Shown here: piece by piece, positions 47,801 to 59,905 of the stretch
Position numbering within the stretch: the first letter of the stretch is position 1
Layout: the number at the start of each line of letters is the position of its first letter
From: Luscinia megarhynchos
Lineage: Eukaryota; Chordata; Aves; Passeriformes; Turdidae
DNA length: 64,000 nt
Reading direction: 5' to 3'
Assembly (NCBI GenBank): GCA_034336665.1
Contig: CM067570.1
Coordinates: 21,156,502-21,220,501, forward strand
Program-made: the position numbers and the translations under genes
Notes under the pieces: model-generated
Told to the model about the DNA's origin: nothing
Database searches by the model: none
The model's input: the letters and a program-made list of their open reading frames with translations, nothing else

Positions 47801-50800
47801 AAAAATTGAATTTTAAACTTGCATATTTTTGTATTCAGACCCGAAGTGATGCTGATTATACAGAAATAAACATAGTTTATTAATGCAGCAGAAGTACTGC
47901 TGATATACTAACCACTCTATAATCAAGAATCTCAAAAATAGCATATGGGTCTGCATTGACAGACACACAAAGTGCACACTGTATGCACTCACATGTGAGA
48001 AAATTTATAAAATTCACATCCATTAGTATTTACTGACCATTAAAAGAAACCCTCTAATTAAAGAAGCCTCAAGTTGGGTTAGATAGATATTGTAAGCTAC
48101 TGGACAGCAGCAGTGATATCCATAAGGTGATTTGAGATGCTGACCTAGATTTTTAGTGATTTTAGTCTGATTCCTTCTTTTGAAACCATCATCACAACCA
48201 CTCTGACCCATCACACTGATCTCAAACTCCCACTTTTCACCACAGCGATGTCAAACATTTTAATAGGCAATGCAGAGGAACAGAAGGACAAACAGTCCAC
48301 TTCCACATGTGTGTATTTGCCCACATGTCCAAAGTTATCAGCTTCCTTGCATTTCCAGACCCACTAATCACTCACAAATGACCTGATCCCACGTTTGCTC
48401 CCCAAAGAAATTAACTAACAAAGGTGGTTATCCCAGGGTCACCAGCAGGCTACCACAAACAGAATGGCTGGAAGTGAGAAAAGCACAACTGTGAAAGCAA
48501 ATACATAGCTATGCACGTGGAATACACTCTTCTGCTGTAAGAAAAGAGTGACTTAAAGTCCACTACATCAGCTACATGTTGGTACAGCAGAGACTCTGAG
48601 CTCTACAGCAGAGATGCATTAAATGCTGCTTTTCCTGCCTACTTAGGCAAGCAGTCTTGCATTATATTCTACCAGAACCCATTGTTGCTGTAGGTTATGT
48701 TTTAGGTTTGTGTAGGAACTAACAGAACCCCACAAGGGTCCTTGGGTGGCAGAAACTCTGCCATACTGCATTTTTTGCCAAGATATCAATTAACATATTT
48801 TGAAGTCCCATGACAGAAAAAATATGATTGGTACACCAGATGTTATGTCACACTAACATTAACAAAAACTTTGGGCCTCCAGCAGTTAAAATGCACCCAT
48901 CATATAAAAAGTAAGCAAACAAATTTGAGATAGACCTGTCATATGGGCCTATCACCAAGTTTGTCAATAACAACAGGTTTCCTGGCTCAGCAATAGAAGG
49001 CTATATGTATATTTTCTTGATGCACTCTATCTGATTAAAATTTCTTTTGTGAACTGGCTTTCTGTGGAACATCTACTATAAAAACCACACATATTCTTCT
49101 CTCAGCAGTCTTTAAAAAAAAAAACACTTTTATTTTAAAAGCACACTTTCTAGAAATCTACCTGGGGTCTCCTGAGAAGTTCTTTGATTTTCATAGATAC
49201 GAATCAATCCAAAATCAATGGCATTTAAGGATGCATGGTAATTCTGAAAAGAGAGTCAAAACAAACTCAGAAACTCAAAATCACTGATGCATTAGTGGGA
49301 AAAAGGCTCATGGTATTCATCTACCACAGGTCAAATTAAAGCTGTAGCACAAGCCTTGATCTTGCTCTACAACCAAGTGTAAGAGAGAGCATTCATCAGA
49401 GTGCATTTCCCAAAGGGCCAGTCCTGAAAACCTCACTCAGGCAAGCATTTTTTGGTTTGGCTCTAAGACTTCGTATTTTTACCCTTCAACCATCACCTCC
49501 TGCTGCCTTCCTTTTCCCCTCTGCACTGAGCAGATGGTGTCCTTTGATCTGTGACACCACCAGTTTTGCCACTGTAAACTGGCAAAAGCATATCCTGCTT
49601 TGCAATGAAAGCCAGTACTTCATACAGGCAGACCTGTTCTTTCTTCAGCCTGTTGCATGTATCAGAATCTATTTCTGCTGAGAAAAATCTAGAGGACTAT
49701 TTGACCCATCTTTACCTGCCTATGCAAGAACAACGTGCAGACAAGAGCAGAAGTAGAAGGAGCATGTGAGCCATTTCCATACAAGCTATTGCTGCCACAC
49801 CAGATCATGGAAAATAAAGCATTGCTGCTTTTTAAAAAAAATTTCTTTCTTCTTTCTGCTATTATGAAGTTAAGTATCTTAATTTTGAATGTAGCTAAAC
49901 TGAAAGGTTTCCATTATGTTTTCCTCTTATACTTCATCCCAATCCAAATTTATGGACAGTGTCAGTAGCCCACTGTAGTGACAAGACCCAACACATTTGT
50001 TCTTTGCATTCCAAGTCCGGAGTCGTATTCTTTTCTCACATAGCACATCCAAAATTCAATTCTCAGAAACAAGCATTAGGGCACAAATCACCATACCTTT
50101 CCCTCCCTTGTCATGCTGCACTGCTCACTTACTTTAAGAGAAAGATGAGCTTTCCCTTTAGCTGGCTTACCTCCAGAACTAATTATCTGAGATTAGTGAC
50201 CTACACAAACTTCACTGGTTTCAAGGAAATTCACTAAGCAGTCTCCAAAACAAATGCAAAAACCTTTTCTTCCCCCACACTGATGCCAGCAGTTTATTTA
50301 ACATATTCTTTATCTCTCTAAAATCATATAAGAAAACGGAGACCAAAGTAGGATTTAGGAGGGTATCACTCTATGGTTTCCAGATACTCTATTAACAAAT
50401 CTCCCTGGTTTTATGCATTTTTTTACATTTTATTTTTCCTCATCAGTTTATTTCCTTGATTTATTCCCGTAGGATAACTCCTATTAGAGACTATAACCTG
50501 TCATTACTCTGTTTCAGGTCTCATTTTTGTGCCTTTTTCTTGATCATTGTGTTATGCTTTTCTTGTGTTATGCTTTGCCCAACTAGCAAGATACAGCTAC
50601 CAACCCTAGCAAGCTTCTAAAGTAAGTAGAAAAAGGAGAAAATGAGAGAATAAAGGGCATAAGGAGAAGCCTTTCCTTTACAAGGATAATAAACTGTCCT
50701 AGATAAAGACTGTCTTCTCCCTGGTATGAACATCTGAAGGGTTGTAAAATGGGATGTTAAGTGTGGGGATAAATACCACAGCAAAGGAATAACAATGCTG

Positions 50801-52620
50801 GTATTAATATTACTTCTGCTTTGACTAATTTTCTTGTGACAATTCCATGTGCCACATAAGGAACTTGATCATATCTCAGCCTCCTAAATGCAATGAAAAT
50901 ACTTTCTCGTTGAAGTCAAGATCTCTTCTATGGAAAATCAACATTTCCCTTAGTTAACAGTTTCTCACAGTTTAAATGGGAGGAAATTGTTTGGTAGTAG
51001 TTTCCAGGTCATTTTGGACACATAAAAGAGAAGCTTAGTTTAGACTATTTAGCCCAACAGGTTAAGGATGCTAGGAAATAAAAGTTTGGGTTTGGAAGGA
51101 TTATATCACTGGAAAGAGAATAATCAATACTATTTAGTGTTGGCACCTTTATATTCTTTTAATTTCTATCTACTGTAAGAAAAGCAGTGCTAGGCAGCAT
51201 TCCAGAAAATGTTGCTGAAACAAAGCAAGTATAATGTAGAGGGCTGTAACTCTCAATAAAATAAAGAAACCAAGATGCTGAGATAAATCATTCATATTCA
51301 TTCATATGCTTGTCTATAGAAGGAGCATAACTTCTATATTCATTCCAAGACTCAGTCTTCTGCTTGAGTTTCTACTGGCAATATTCTATTCTATAAAAGA
51401 AATTGTATCAACCTCTAAGACTGCATGTTAAAGCTAGAAGGATTATCTTCATATGGCATTAAATCCAATGTATAAATAAGTAGCATTTACTGATACAAAC
51501 TGTACCACTTTCTTTATTCTGAGAATAAAAGAAATGTAGTCTGAATGAAGTAAAAGAAACACAGGGCATGCTGTTTTTATAAAGCAAACATTATAATGCA
51601 GGTGCAGAACTTCATTAACTCCACTGACTACAGCATTGCAGGGAGGTGTGTTGTTTCTGGTTTTTTTGTCATTTTCTTCAAGTTTTTACAATTAAATAAG
51701 TCTGCACATTTCTTTTTTGATGTGCAGCACTGTAAATGAGTGTGCTAAGCATTATTTTCTTATTTTCTCCAAACTTGTCAAATGTGTCCAAGCATTTAAA
51801 TCATACATAGACTTCTTGTTTTGTAACTTTGCCTGATGTTAACTCAATCTAGAACTTCAGCTCAAAAAGGCTATCTCTAAGTCTACCAGACAACAAGCAT
51901 CCAACAAAAAGCATACTACTTTTATAAAAGAGCAAGCCACTTGAATGTTCTACTTGTTCTAGTAGAAGCACAATTCATACAGATATTCCATTTCTTCCCC
52001 AAACAGGTATTTTCCTCTGATGCTGATCAGAGGAGAATTTTAAAAACTCCCTCAGTAAAATGAGTGTAAGGTTCCTGCCATGCAGTAATAATAGAAGTTT
52101 ATAGTACAGAGTGTTATAAGAAGAAAAGACAGAGGCAACAAACTGAGGGGACCAGACCCACCATTCCCAGTTCAACTCTGAATACTTACTTGGCTGGAAT
52201 GATCCTGAGCCTATCACTTGTCACATAACCACTTTCTTCACAAAACAGAAATATGGGTAGTGGAGTCTCAGGGCACTGAGGAAAAAGAGTTGAGATAGTC
52301 CATAAAACCTGGAATTTTTAAGCCAATGAATCCTGTCAGAAATTAAATGGTTGTGAAAGAAATGGTTGTATACATTTATTTGTACATTTTTTCTAAACTC
52401 CGTTGATGCTCCTGCTTGAGACCTTTAGCAAAAGATGAGAAAATTTTTATTTACTCTCTGAGAGAAAAGTCTTCTGTGTATTTAACTTACACTTTATTTG
52501 TTTTTAAAATATATTCAGGCATTCCTGTGTGATTTCTTGCTAATGCTTAATGAACCAAATCCTTTTAGATATTTGTCTACAGCTGTAAAATTCTCTGCTG
52601 GCTTCTTCCTCAAACTAGAG
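47801..52620. other. AT-rich background, no gene seen
   Basis: Short frames only, none recognisable. An A11 run near 49114-49124 and short TTCATATTCA echoes near 51291-51312 are the only patterns. 49440-49700 and 48560-48780 are mildly more complex with no identity. Confidence 0.55.
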
Positions 52621-53810
52621 CTTTTAGCCCCAACTTATTAATAGATGCCAGTGTAAACATCAGCTCCAGAGACCTTCCCAAGTGCCTTGTTCTGCCCACT
52701 GCCCTTTACACTTTGCTTGTAACCAACAGAGAGTCTTAACACGCATATCCACAGGTGTGTAAGGCAGCCCAGCAACTACTATCTGTGCACTGGTTTCACT
52801 GTGAAGGGCAAGCCAGGCAATCAAGCATCTTGATTTAGTCTCCATGCAAAAGGTCAGATTAGGCACTCTCTTGAGGTCCTCACTATGTTTCTGATTCTGC
52901 ACTCATGCTGTGACGCCTACAAGAAATCCAATAGCTAGATAACGTGGGGTTGTAAGGAATATGTGATGAAAAAACCCAGCATTTGTTACTCAAAACCATC
53001 ACACACAGTCCCCTATCTGCCCTTTCTCATTATTTTTATTGTTCTTTATACACATCCTAGCTAAATAACAAGCTGTTCATCTCCAGGATGGCAGCCAAAC
53101 CCCCACAAAGTAGGTTGACTATCTTGTCCTACTCAGGTAGGGTCTGCACACTCTCAACTCTGATACTGGCAACTGAGACTTCTGCCACAAGGAGTTTCCT
53201 CCCTGGCACACAGCCACCAGCTTTGCCAGAACCCTCCAAAATGTGCCTCCTGCTCTTGAATGTGGAAACACAGCAATGGTGCTGGCTGGCTGGCTGTCCT
53301 GTTTGAGGGTATCATGGTCTTCCTCACAACCAAGGTAGGAGAAAAGTTGCTCAGCAGGCAGACAGCAATTGCTTGTATTAGCTGGAGGTTCCACACTACT
53401 TTCCAGAGTAGTTCCATATAGGGATTACCTGAGTAATTCAGTGTGGGAGTGAAGAAAACCAGCAGGGAACCTGGTGAGGTTCACCCGCCTCCCCAAAAAA
53501 GCTCCTTTGCTAAGTGTGCAGTCAGCAATCTCTTCCAAGGGTGTTTTTAATCCCTGCCAAGATTCAGGCAGACTGTGTGTGGCAGCAGTACTCAGCTCTA
53601 ACAGCCTGTGAGCTGGAGAGCCTGGAAGGGACAGGGCTGTGTGTGTGGTCAGCACCATCAGTAACAAAATTCCCTCGTGTGGGGAAATCTGGGTCCTTTC
53701 CTTGCAGAGAACATCACACAGTATATCTAGGGGAGACCAGCTCTCTTGGGCACTGTTGGGAACCTGCTCTCCAGAATTACAGTAGCAGCATTGCAGTTAA
53801 CTAAACTCTA
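52621..53810. other. GC-richer patch with overlapping frames, unassigned
   Basis: Overlapping frames of 72-96 codons on plus and 80-91 codons on minus run through the same sequence, pointing to stop-poor composition rather than a gene. A CTGGCTGGCTGGCTG repeat lies near 53281-53295. No recognisable protein or mobile-element terminus. Confidence 0.35.
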
Positions 53811-55010
53811 AAACTGTTAAGACAGAGAAACCTTAGACAAATACAGCACTGCTGGGAAATAAAAAATTAGAAGAAATTCAGCTGTAACCAATCCTGACTT
53901 CCTTTAGACATGGCAGCTAAAGAAAGAGAGACCTCTAAGAGCCCTCTGTAGGCTATTCAGACACCTTATTTAAGTTTTGTAAGAGGATCTGAAACCATAA
54001 TGATGGTCACGTGTAAATATCAAATAATTCAGTTATGTCAGGGATCACTTATCCACAATTTTTTTTTCCACACTATTGATTTTAAAATAAGGTCCTAATA
54101 CATGACAAAAGATTAATTTCTCTTTAACAGTAATATTAGAAAGACCTTGTGCTGAAGATACAGCCAGAGAAAAATCCTAACATGGTCTTGAATTCATGTT
54201 CTGCCAGAATATTTTCCCCTAAATTTTTAGTGAAACACATCTTTGGGTTCTAATTTTCCAAAATATTGATCTAGAACTTATCTTTCATAAATAAAATCTT
54301 CTGTGTTGAGCAGATATACATCAGGCCCTGAGGCTCTATAATCAGTACATTTTGAAATTTCTTTTAAAATGCAGTGCAGTTGTCAAATATGTGCTCATTT
54401 TAGTTATGCATAGGTAGGTTTGCAGTGGCATCAAGTGTTCAATTAGCCTATTCCCAGGTGAACATTCTCTGCAGATATGTCACTGGAGAGATCCCTTTCA
54501 CATCTTTGCCTATTTGAAAATGGCAATAAACCAGTTCTCATAGCCTACTCATCTCAAACTGATTTCTTGAGCTCTGTTGTGACAACACCTTCCTCTACAG
54601 GATAGCACTACAGTAGCTCTGAAATACTCACTGCAGAATGCTACAGAGGAAGGGATGCACTCTGCTGTTGGTGCTTTTCTTAGGGGGAAAGGTGTAGCCA
54701 CAGTAGTAGCTCCTAAGCAAAGACACTGATTAATAATGCTACTTCATAGGACCTGCATGTAGTGAAGCAAAATAGGGCAGCTGAACCATCACAGCATTCT
54801 GCCACAACTTGTTTGAGAAACATCCAGATCTAATCTTCCACAAACACCAACTAAATGACACCAGCTCCAGAGCAGTCTTTGGCTCAGGCTGGTGAAGCCT
54901 CAGTTGAGCATGGCCAGTTTAACCAGCAGAGCCCTCTCCCTCCACCTGACATGAAAAGTGCCACTTTATAAATAGAAACATTAAAAAATTTTAAAAATCA
55001 AAGCATTTTG
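53811..55010. other. Background, nothing assigned
   Basis: AT-rich to mixed sequence. A CACGTG E-box lies near 54007 in isolation. No gene, repeat or hairpin seen. Confidence 0.5.
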
Positions 55011-55480
55011 TTTTTCCCCTCCCTGCACCATCATATAGGTCATTGTTAGAGGTAGGTTATATCACTACCTACCCACTCCTGGAGCAGCATGCAACCATGT
55101 CAGAAATCTCTTTTTTAATGGTTGGTGTAGAACGAGCACAATCTGACAGGACAGCCCTTACACAGGGCACTATGTGCAGGCAGCACTTGGTTTCATCTAT
55201 TTGCTGTCAAGTACCCCCAAAGGGCAGCCAGAAGACCCTCACCATTCTAGCTGGCCATCAATAATCTGCTTCCCTGTGCCCCTAGGCACATCACCATGCT
55301 GCAGAGGCACAGATGGACAGCTGGGGCTGGAGCACAGGGTCTGGGTGCTGCCCTCCCTCCCTGGCTGGGCTCCTGGTGTTTGTCACCATGGCACAGACCG
55401 CAGGGCGCTCCAAGGCTTTACAACCAGTGAAAATCGGCACCAGCTTCCTAATTCTGGCACAACATGTCTTCCTTTGAAGT
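55011..55480. other. GC-richer patch, possible old mobile element
   Basis: A plus frame of 112 codons (55174-55512) runs with a second frame of 73 codons. The core near 55310-55420 is GC-rich with ACCGCAGGGCGCTCC. No family recognised and no terminal repeats found. Confidence 0.3.
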
Positions 55481-57600
55481 CTGGTTACTGGGTTTTACAG
55501 TTCTATTTTTAAAATGTATTAAAGATGTTTAAAAGTGGCAGGGACTTCCAATAAAAGCCATGTTGTCCAGAATCAGGATGCTGGTCCCAATTTAAACCGG
55601 CTGTTAAACAATAGTATATCCAAATAAAAGTTGTCTGATTTACAAAATACCTCAGACTGATTGAACATTTATTATCCAATTTTTCTCTTTTCACATCTTC
55701 TGAGGTCCTTTTCTCTATTTTTTTTTCTTTAGATGTGCAATGCTTTTCACAACTACTGTATGGAAAATGAATTTACTTACCATATTTTAAAAATAACTGT
55801 TAATGGCATATAATAAAGTATAATAAAGCAAAGAAGCTAATAAAGATTTACATTTCTATTGGCTCCATGACTGGTTTAAAGAGTTTAGATCCTTGTCAGA
55901 GCTCCATCTTCTGAAACACACCCAGGAAATTTCTGCTTCTGTTTTTATCATCAGGCATTTATATTTCCCAATATAACTTACATTTAAAATTTTATTTCTG
56001 CAACACATTCAAATTTCTATTTGGAGAAGAGAAAGAACAGCACAACACCTGAAGGAGACCATCACTCCAAGGAGGAGCCGAAAGGAGGCAGGGCAGTCTA
56101 ATACCCTGAGTCTTCCTGGAGCTCCTTGTGACTGACCTCTTGTTTCTGGGGTGATCCTGGGTGAATCATTTCACATCTCCATCTGTCTCATCTATTAAAG
56201 CTGAGCTCCTCAGAATAGGGCTATTCTTTTGCTTTGTATATTTATGCAGGGTAACTCTGTAACTTAGGAACTTATGGTGCTAGTATAACAAAGTAGTAGA
56301 AACCAAGCACAACAGGAGTAAAAAAAAGTCTAACAAAATGGAATGTACAAAGTGGGGGAGTTCGATGACCCAGGAGGAGTGAGCCTTTGTGTCTTCTGTG
56401 CAGATTTTCATCACTAAAATTTGCATTTCAGTGCTCTGTGTTCATATCTTTTAGTTATGTTCTAGAAACGCACAACTAAGACAGGCTTCCTGTCCTATCA
56501 AATCACCCAGTCACATCATTCCACCATAAAGCTTCACATTAATATCCAAAAACCTACAGTATTTTCTAATACCTTTGGCAGACACATGTAGCAAAAACTT
56601 TGTGCAAGACTGATATGTAAGAAATGCACTTGAACTTCCTCTCCTGTCAATAGCTTTTCTACAAATGCAAAAATCTCTATTTCCCATTCCACAGACTGGA
56701 AAATTGGGGCAAAGGACAAATAAAGTAACCTGCTCAAGGTGATGCTGACTTGCACTTGTACATCGTCTGCAATAGATGACACCCCTTGTCAGATAAATTG
56801 CACAGTAATAGCTAAGTAGTTAGGCTTTCAAGATTCATGGTTAGCAAGTATTCCTAAAATTCTGATTAAACATTTTGTTTCCTAGTGGTTTTAAATTGGA
56901 TGTGTCATTTCGTAAATGACAGATGGCTACAACATAGTCAGTGATCAGGTTTTTAGTTTAGAACAGCAAATACAGGAATACATTGGCACCAAGTTTCAGG
57001 TAATTCTTTCTTCTGAACTCTTGCCAAAAGTTATGTATTTGTGTTATGCTTCTAGAAACATAAAGATCTGTAAGCAGGTTTGTTTGCCCTGAGTGAAATC
57101 TAGTTTGCTGAAAAAATCACATTAAATAGTTGAAATAAAACACTAAGCAGCAAGGAAATAAAAGCAAATCCTAGTTTATCAATTTAAACCACCCCCCCAA
57201 AAAAAAAATCCAAACACACATACACAAAAACATTAACCCATTCCCACCCCAAATTAACCAAACCATCACACTGAAAAACACAGTTTATATCTATATATAC
57301 GCATGCACATATGTATAATGGAATAAATGTGGAAGTATTCTGTATATTTTATAGGATTATTAACTACATTTAATATATTCATATAATTTTCACTTACATC
57401 CCACTGGCTGTTTTTGAAAACTGTGAGGTTTGACCTTCAAACAGAATATTTGCACTCACACATTTAGTTTCACCAGCCCAAAAAATTGGAAACTACATCA
57501 CATCAATGCTCAAGAAATCCAAAACACATGGAAGAGTGAAAACAATTATTTGTACAGGTCAGAACAGAACTTTTTTTAAATTTCATGGCAGCATAAAGGA
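55481..57600. other. AT-rich background with A/C-rich simple sequence
   Basis: Three closely spaced TAATAAAG words occur near 55810-55850. An A/C-rich low-complexity stretch covers about 57187-57280, including C7 and A10 runs and several CCAAA/CACA units. Short TA-rich DNA follows near 57285-57320. No gene. Confidence 0.55.
57187..57280. repeat. A/C-rich low-complexity DNA
   Basis: Runs of C7 and A10 followed by degenerate CACA, CAAAA and AACCA units, with almost no G. It is simple-sequence drift rather than a gene or site. Confidence 0.7.
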
Positions 57601-57935
57601 CTTCAGCAAAGTCGTCACAATGTTGTCAGCTCACAATGACACCCAAAAAACTCCTCCAGACTCTACAGATCTCATTAAGCCAGCCCACGTGCCACATCCA
57701 TCTGTACAATCCATCCATGCTACCACAGCAGCCTGGGCTGGGCAGGACTGGCCACACTCACAGTTTTTCTGCCTTGGCTTCTCAGCCAAAAGCAGTGTCC
57801 ACTCCTATAACCATTTACAGGCACAAGTTCCTCCACACACCTGCAGCAAAACCTGCAATCGTGCCTCTGTCTTCAAGCAGAAGTGCTTCCACCACTGGTA
57901 TTTCATCTGCATTAAAAAAATCTGTTTAAAAGCAA
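57601..57935. other. Slightly GC-richer patch with two parallel frames
   Basis: Frames of 146 codons (57506-57946) and 97 codons (57636-57929) overlap on plus in different registers. Both are rich in Ser, Thr, His and Pro with no domain. No splice or promoter signals seen. Probably chance frames. Confidence 0.4.
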
Positions 57936-58325
57936 TAGTTGGATAATGAGTAGCAATGAATGAAAATTACTCCAGCCTTGACTATTCACCTACTGGCAAT
58001 CAAACCATGTGCAGGTTCTAGCTCTGCAAACCCTTGAAACTGAAAAAATTGCAGGTTTTTGTTTTCCTGTAAATCTTCATTCTTCAGTCAGGGACCATTA
58101 TTTGGCCATTCTTTTTCCTTGGCAATTAGAATCTGAGGTGTTTTAAACCTGATCTGATAATTTTGCTTGTAAACGTCTGTTCTCCAGAAAATGCAGTCAG
58201 GAAGCAGAACAGATATAAAATTGAGTCCTATCTCTTTTAGGCTAGCTGCAGTTCATCGACTGGAGCTACATAAAGTAATCTAATAGAAAGGAAGGGTGAT
58301 TTCCTGAAAGTATCTGGAAGAAGTC
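57936..58325. other. Background, nothing assigned
   Basis: AT-rich sequence with no recognisable signal. Confidence 0.5.
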
Positions 58326-58454
58326 GGGGGGAGGGGGGCAGGGGGAGAAGACAAAACTAAAACAAAACATCAAACCAAAAACAAACAAACAAACAAAACC
58401 CACACACAACAACGAAACTGAAAAAAAAAAAACAACCCACAAAAAAAACCCCCG
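58326..58454. repeat. G-run cluster and A/C-rich low-complexity tract
   Basis: G6-A-G6-CA-G5 at 58326-58345 is followed by AAAC, AACA and (CAAA)n units, an A12 run and a second A8-C5 junction. The plus strand of the whole tract has almost no T, so the minus-strand frame across it (58266-58487) is Phe/Val-rich by composition alone. The G runs could form a G-quadruplex. Confidence 0.8.
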
Positions 58455-59375
58455 AACTGCAGGATCACTTTGATATTGGTAAAACAATTATACAGATTTT
58501 TTGAGAATTAGTGGATGGTACAGCGTGGCTTAAACTGTTGAATGGTGCTATTTTTACTTGAAAAGCTAGCTAATACATGTGGTTTCTAGCACCCACTAAG
58601 TGTGAGTGCCAGATGAGGGATCTGAAGCACAGTACTAAGGAGAGTGGGAACAAAAAGACAACTGCCTACAGAATTAAGCTTCTGTGTAAACAAAAAATAA
58701 AAAATTCACTTCATCATTTGATTGAATATTGCATTTTATATGAAAACCAAGAAAAAGAAAGCAGAATAAAATTTTAAGAGCTTTTCTGAAAAGGAACATC
58801 TCAGGAACATTTAAAGAAATTTTAAAAAGTGATACTCCATAGCAGATTCAGATTCTGCTACAATGAAGGGTCACAGTCATAATACCAGTCAGCTGCTTAA
58901 CTATTACACAATGCTATACCTTTTTATTTTTACTTATTAGCCCCTTTTTGGCAAACACATCTATGTATGAATTTACTGCACATATCATACCTAGATTTCT
59001 CCATTACTTAACATTTGGACTAGGATACAGCTATTTCAATTATTAATGTAGTTTTTCAATACTGGGAACATTCTCAATTCAACCTGCAAGACACTGAGTG
59101 TGACACTTTCATTATTTCTATATTTTATGGAGTGTACAGTAATTGCCCTTCTGCTAGTTTTCTCCTTAGACACTAGAGCAAAAGTAACAAAGGCAAAAGT
59201 AGATTATCCATTGGAAAAAATATATATTTGAGTTTCTAACATAGAGTGTGTTTAGAGCTGCTGCAAGTTTGCCTTGAGAATCTGCTGCTGTAAACTGGCT
59301 TCTGGAGCTCAATATCCACATGCAATCTTCCTGGCCTGTATGGGCAATCATAGCATTTCATTGTCCAGTGCTATC
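58455..59375. other. AT-rich background
   Basis: Short frames only. A TATATATTTG stretch lies near 59220. No assigned feature. Confidence 0.5.
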
Positions 59376-59379
59376 ATTA

Positions 59380-59905
59380 CAATATTGTTATCATCTGAGC
59401 TTGAGTCTGACACTTTCTCTAAGACCTTTCAAATAACCCCTTTACTAGGCTTCAGTACCAAACCATTCAGGGCAAATCTCTGCTTTGTGCTTGTCAGCCT
59501 TAATAGACTGGATGTCACTTTTGCCTGTAAAAAGTGCCTGCTCTTCAGCTGTCAGTCAGTCCTTGCGGTGTCAGCCGAGAGCGTGGCTGGAGCTGCTGGA
59601 TTAGAGGGTAGTTACCACAGCTGTCAGATTACTGACAACCTGACACCCACATCCCCAACTTCCTTTGACTGTATTTGGTTTCCATCTCGCTCCTTGGACC
59701 TTTCTTAAGGTGGATCCCTATGCTCAAGTTAAACAATGTTGGAGCCAGCTAGGAAAGTTTTGTTCTTGTCTCCAACTCCGCCTTCAGCCTGTTTCGTCTT
59801 TTGTAGACAACACTGTCAAAGTGTTTTAAAGAAAATTTTGCTAATTTATAAGAGGAGAAAACAAATTTTTACTGATCTCTAAGTTAGAGGAATTTTTTTA
59901 AATCA
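59380..59905. promoter_or_regulatory. Candidate conserved non-coding element with E-box/TALE composites
   Basis: The composite CAGCTGTCAG (E-box overlapping a MEIS/TGIF core) occurs twice, at 59546-59555 and 59618-59627. Further TGTCA/TGACA cores lie at 59569-59573, 59633-59637 and 59641-59645. TGTCAGATTACTGACA at 59622-59637 is an inverted pair around ATTA. CpGs are retained near 59566, 59576, 59581, 59687, 59778 and 59795. A 144-codon plus frame (59274-59708) crosses it but shows no domain and ends inside the block. Conservation is untested. Confidence 0.4.

Noticed and set aside
55810..55850. Cluster of AATAAA words as a polyadenylation site
   Set aside because: These words are frequent by chance in AT-rich DNA, and no upstream gene or downstream GU-rich element supports a 3' end.
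59274..59708. 144-codon plus frame over the 59.4-59.9 kb block
   Set aside because: Translation is not protein-like, and the block is better explained as regulatory DNA with repeated binding-site words.
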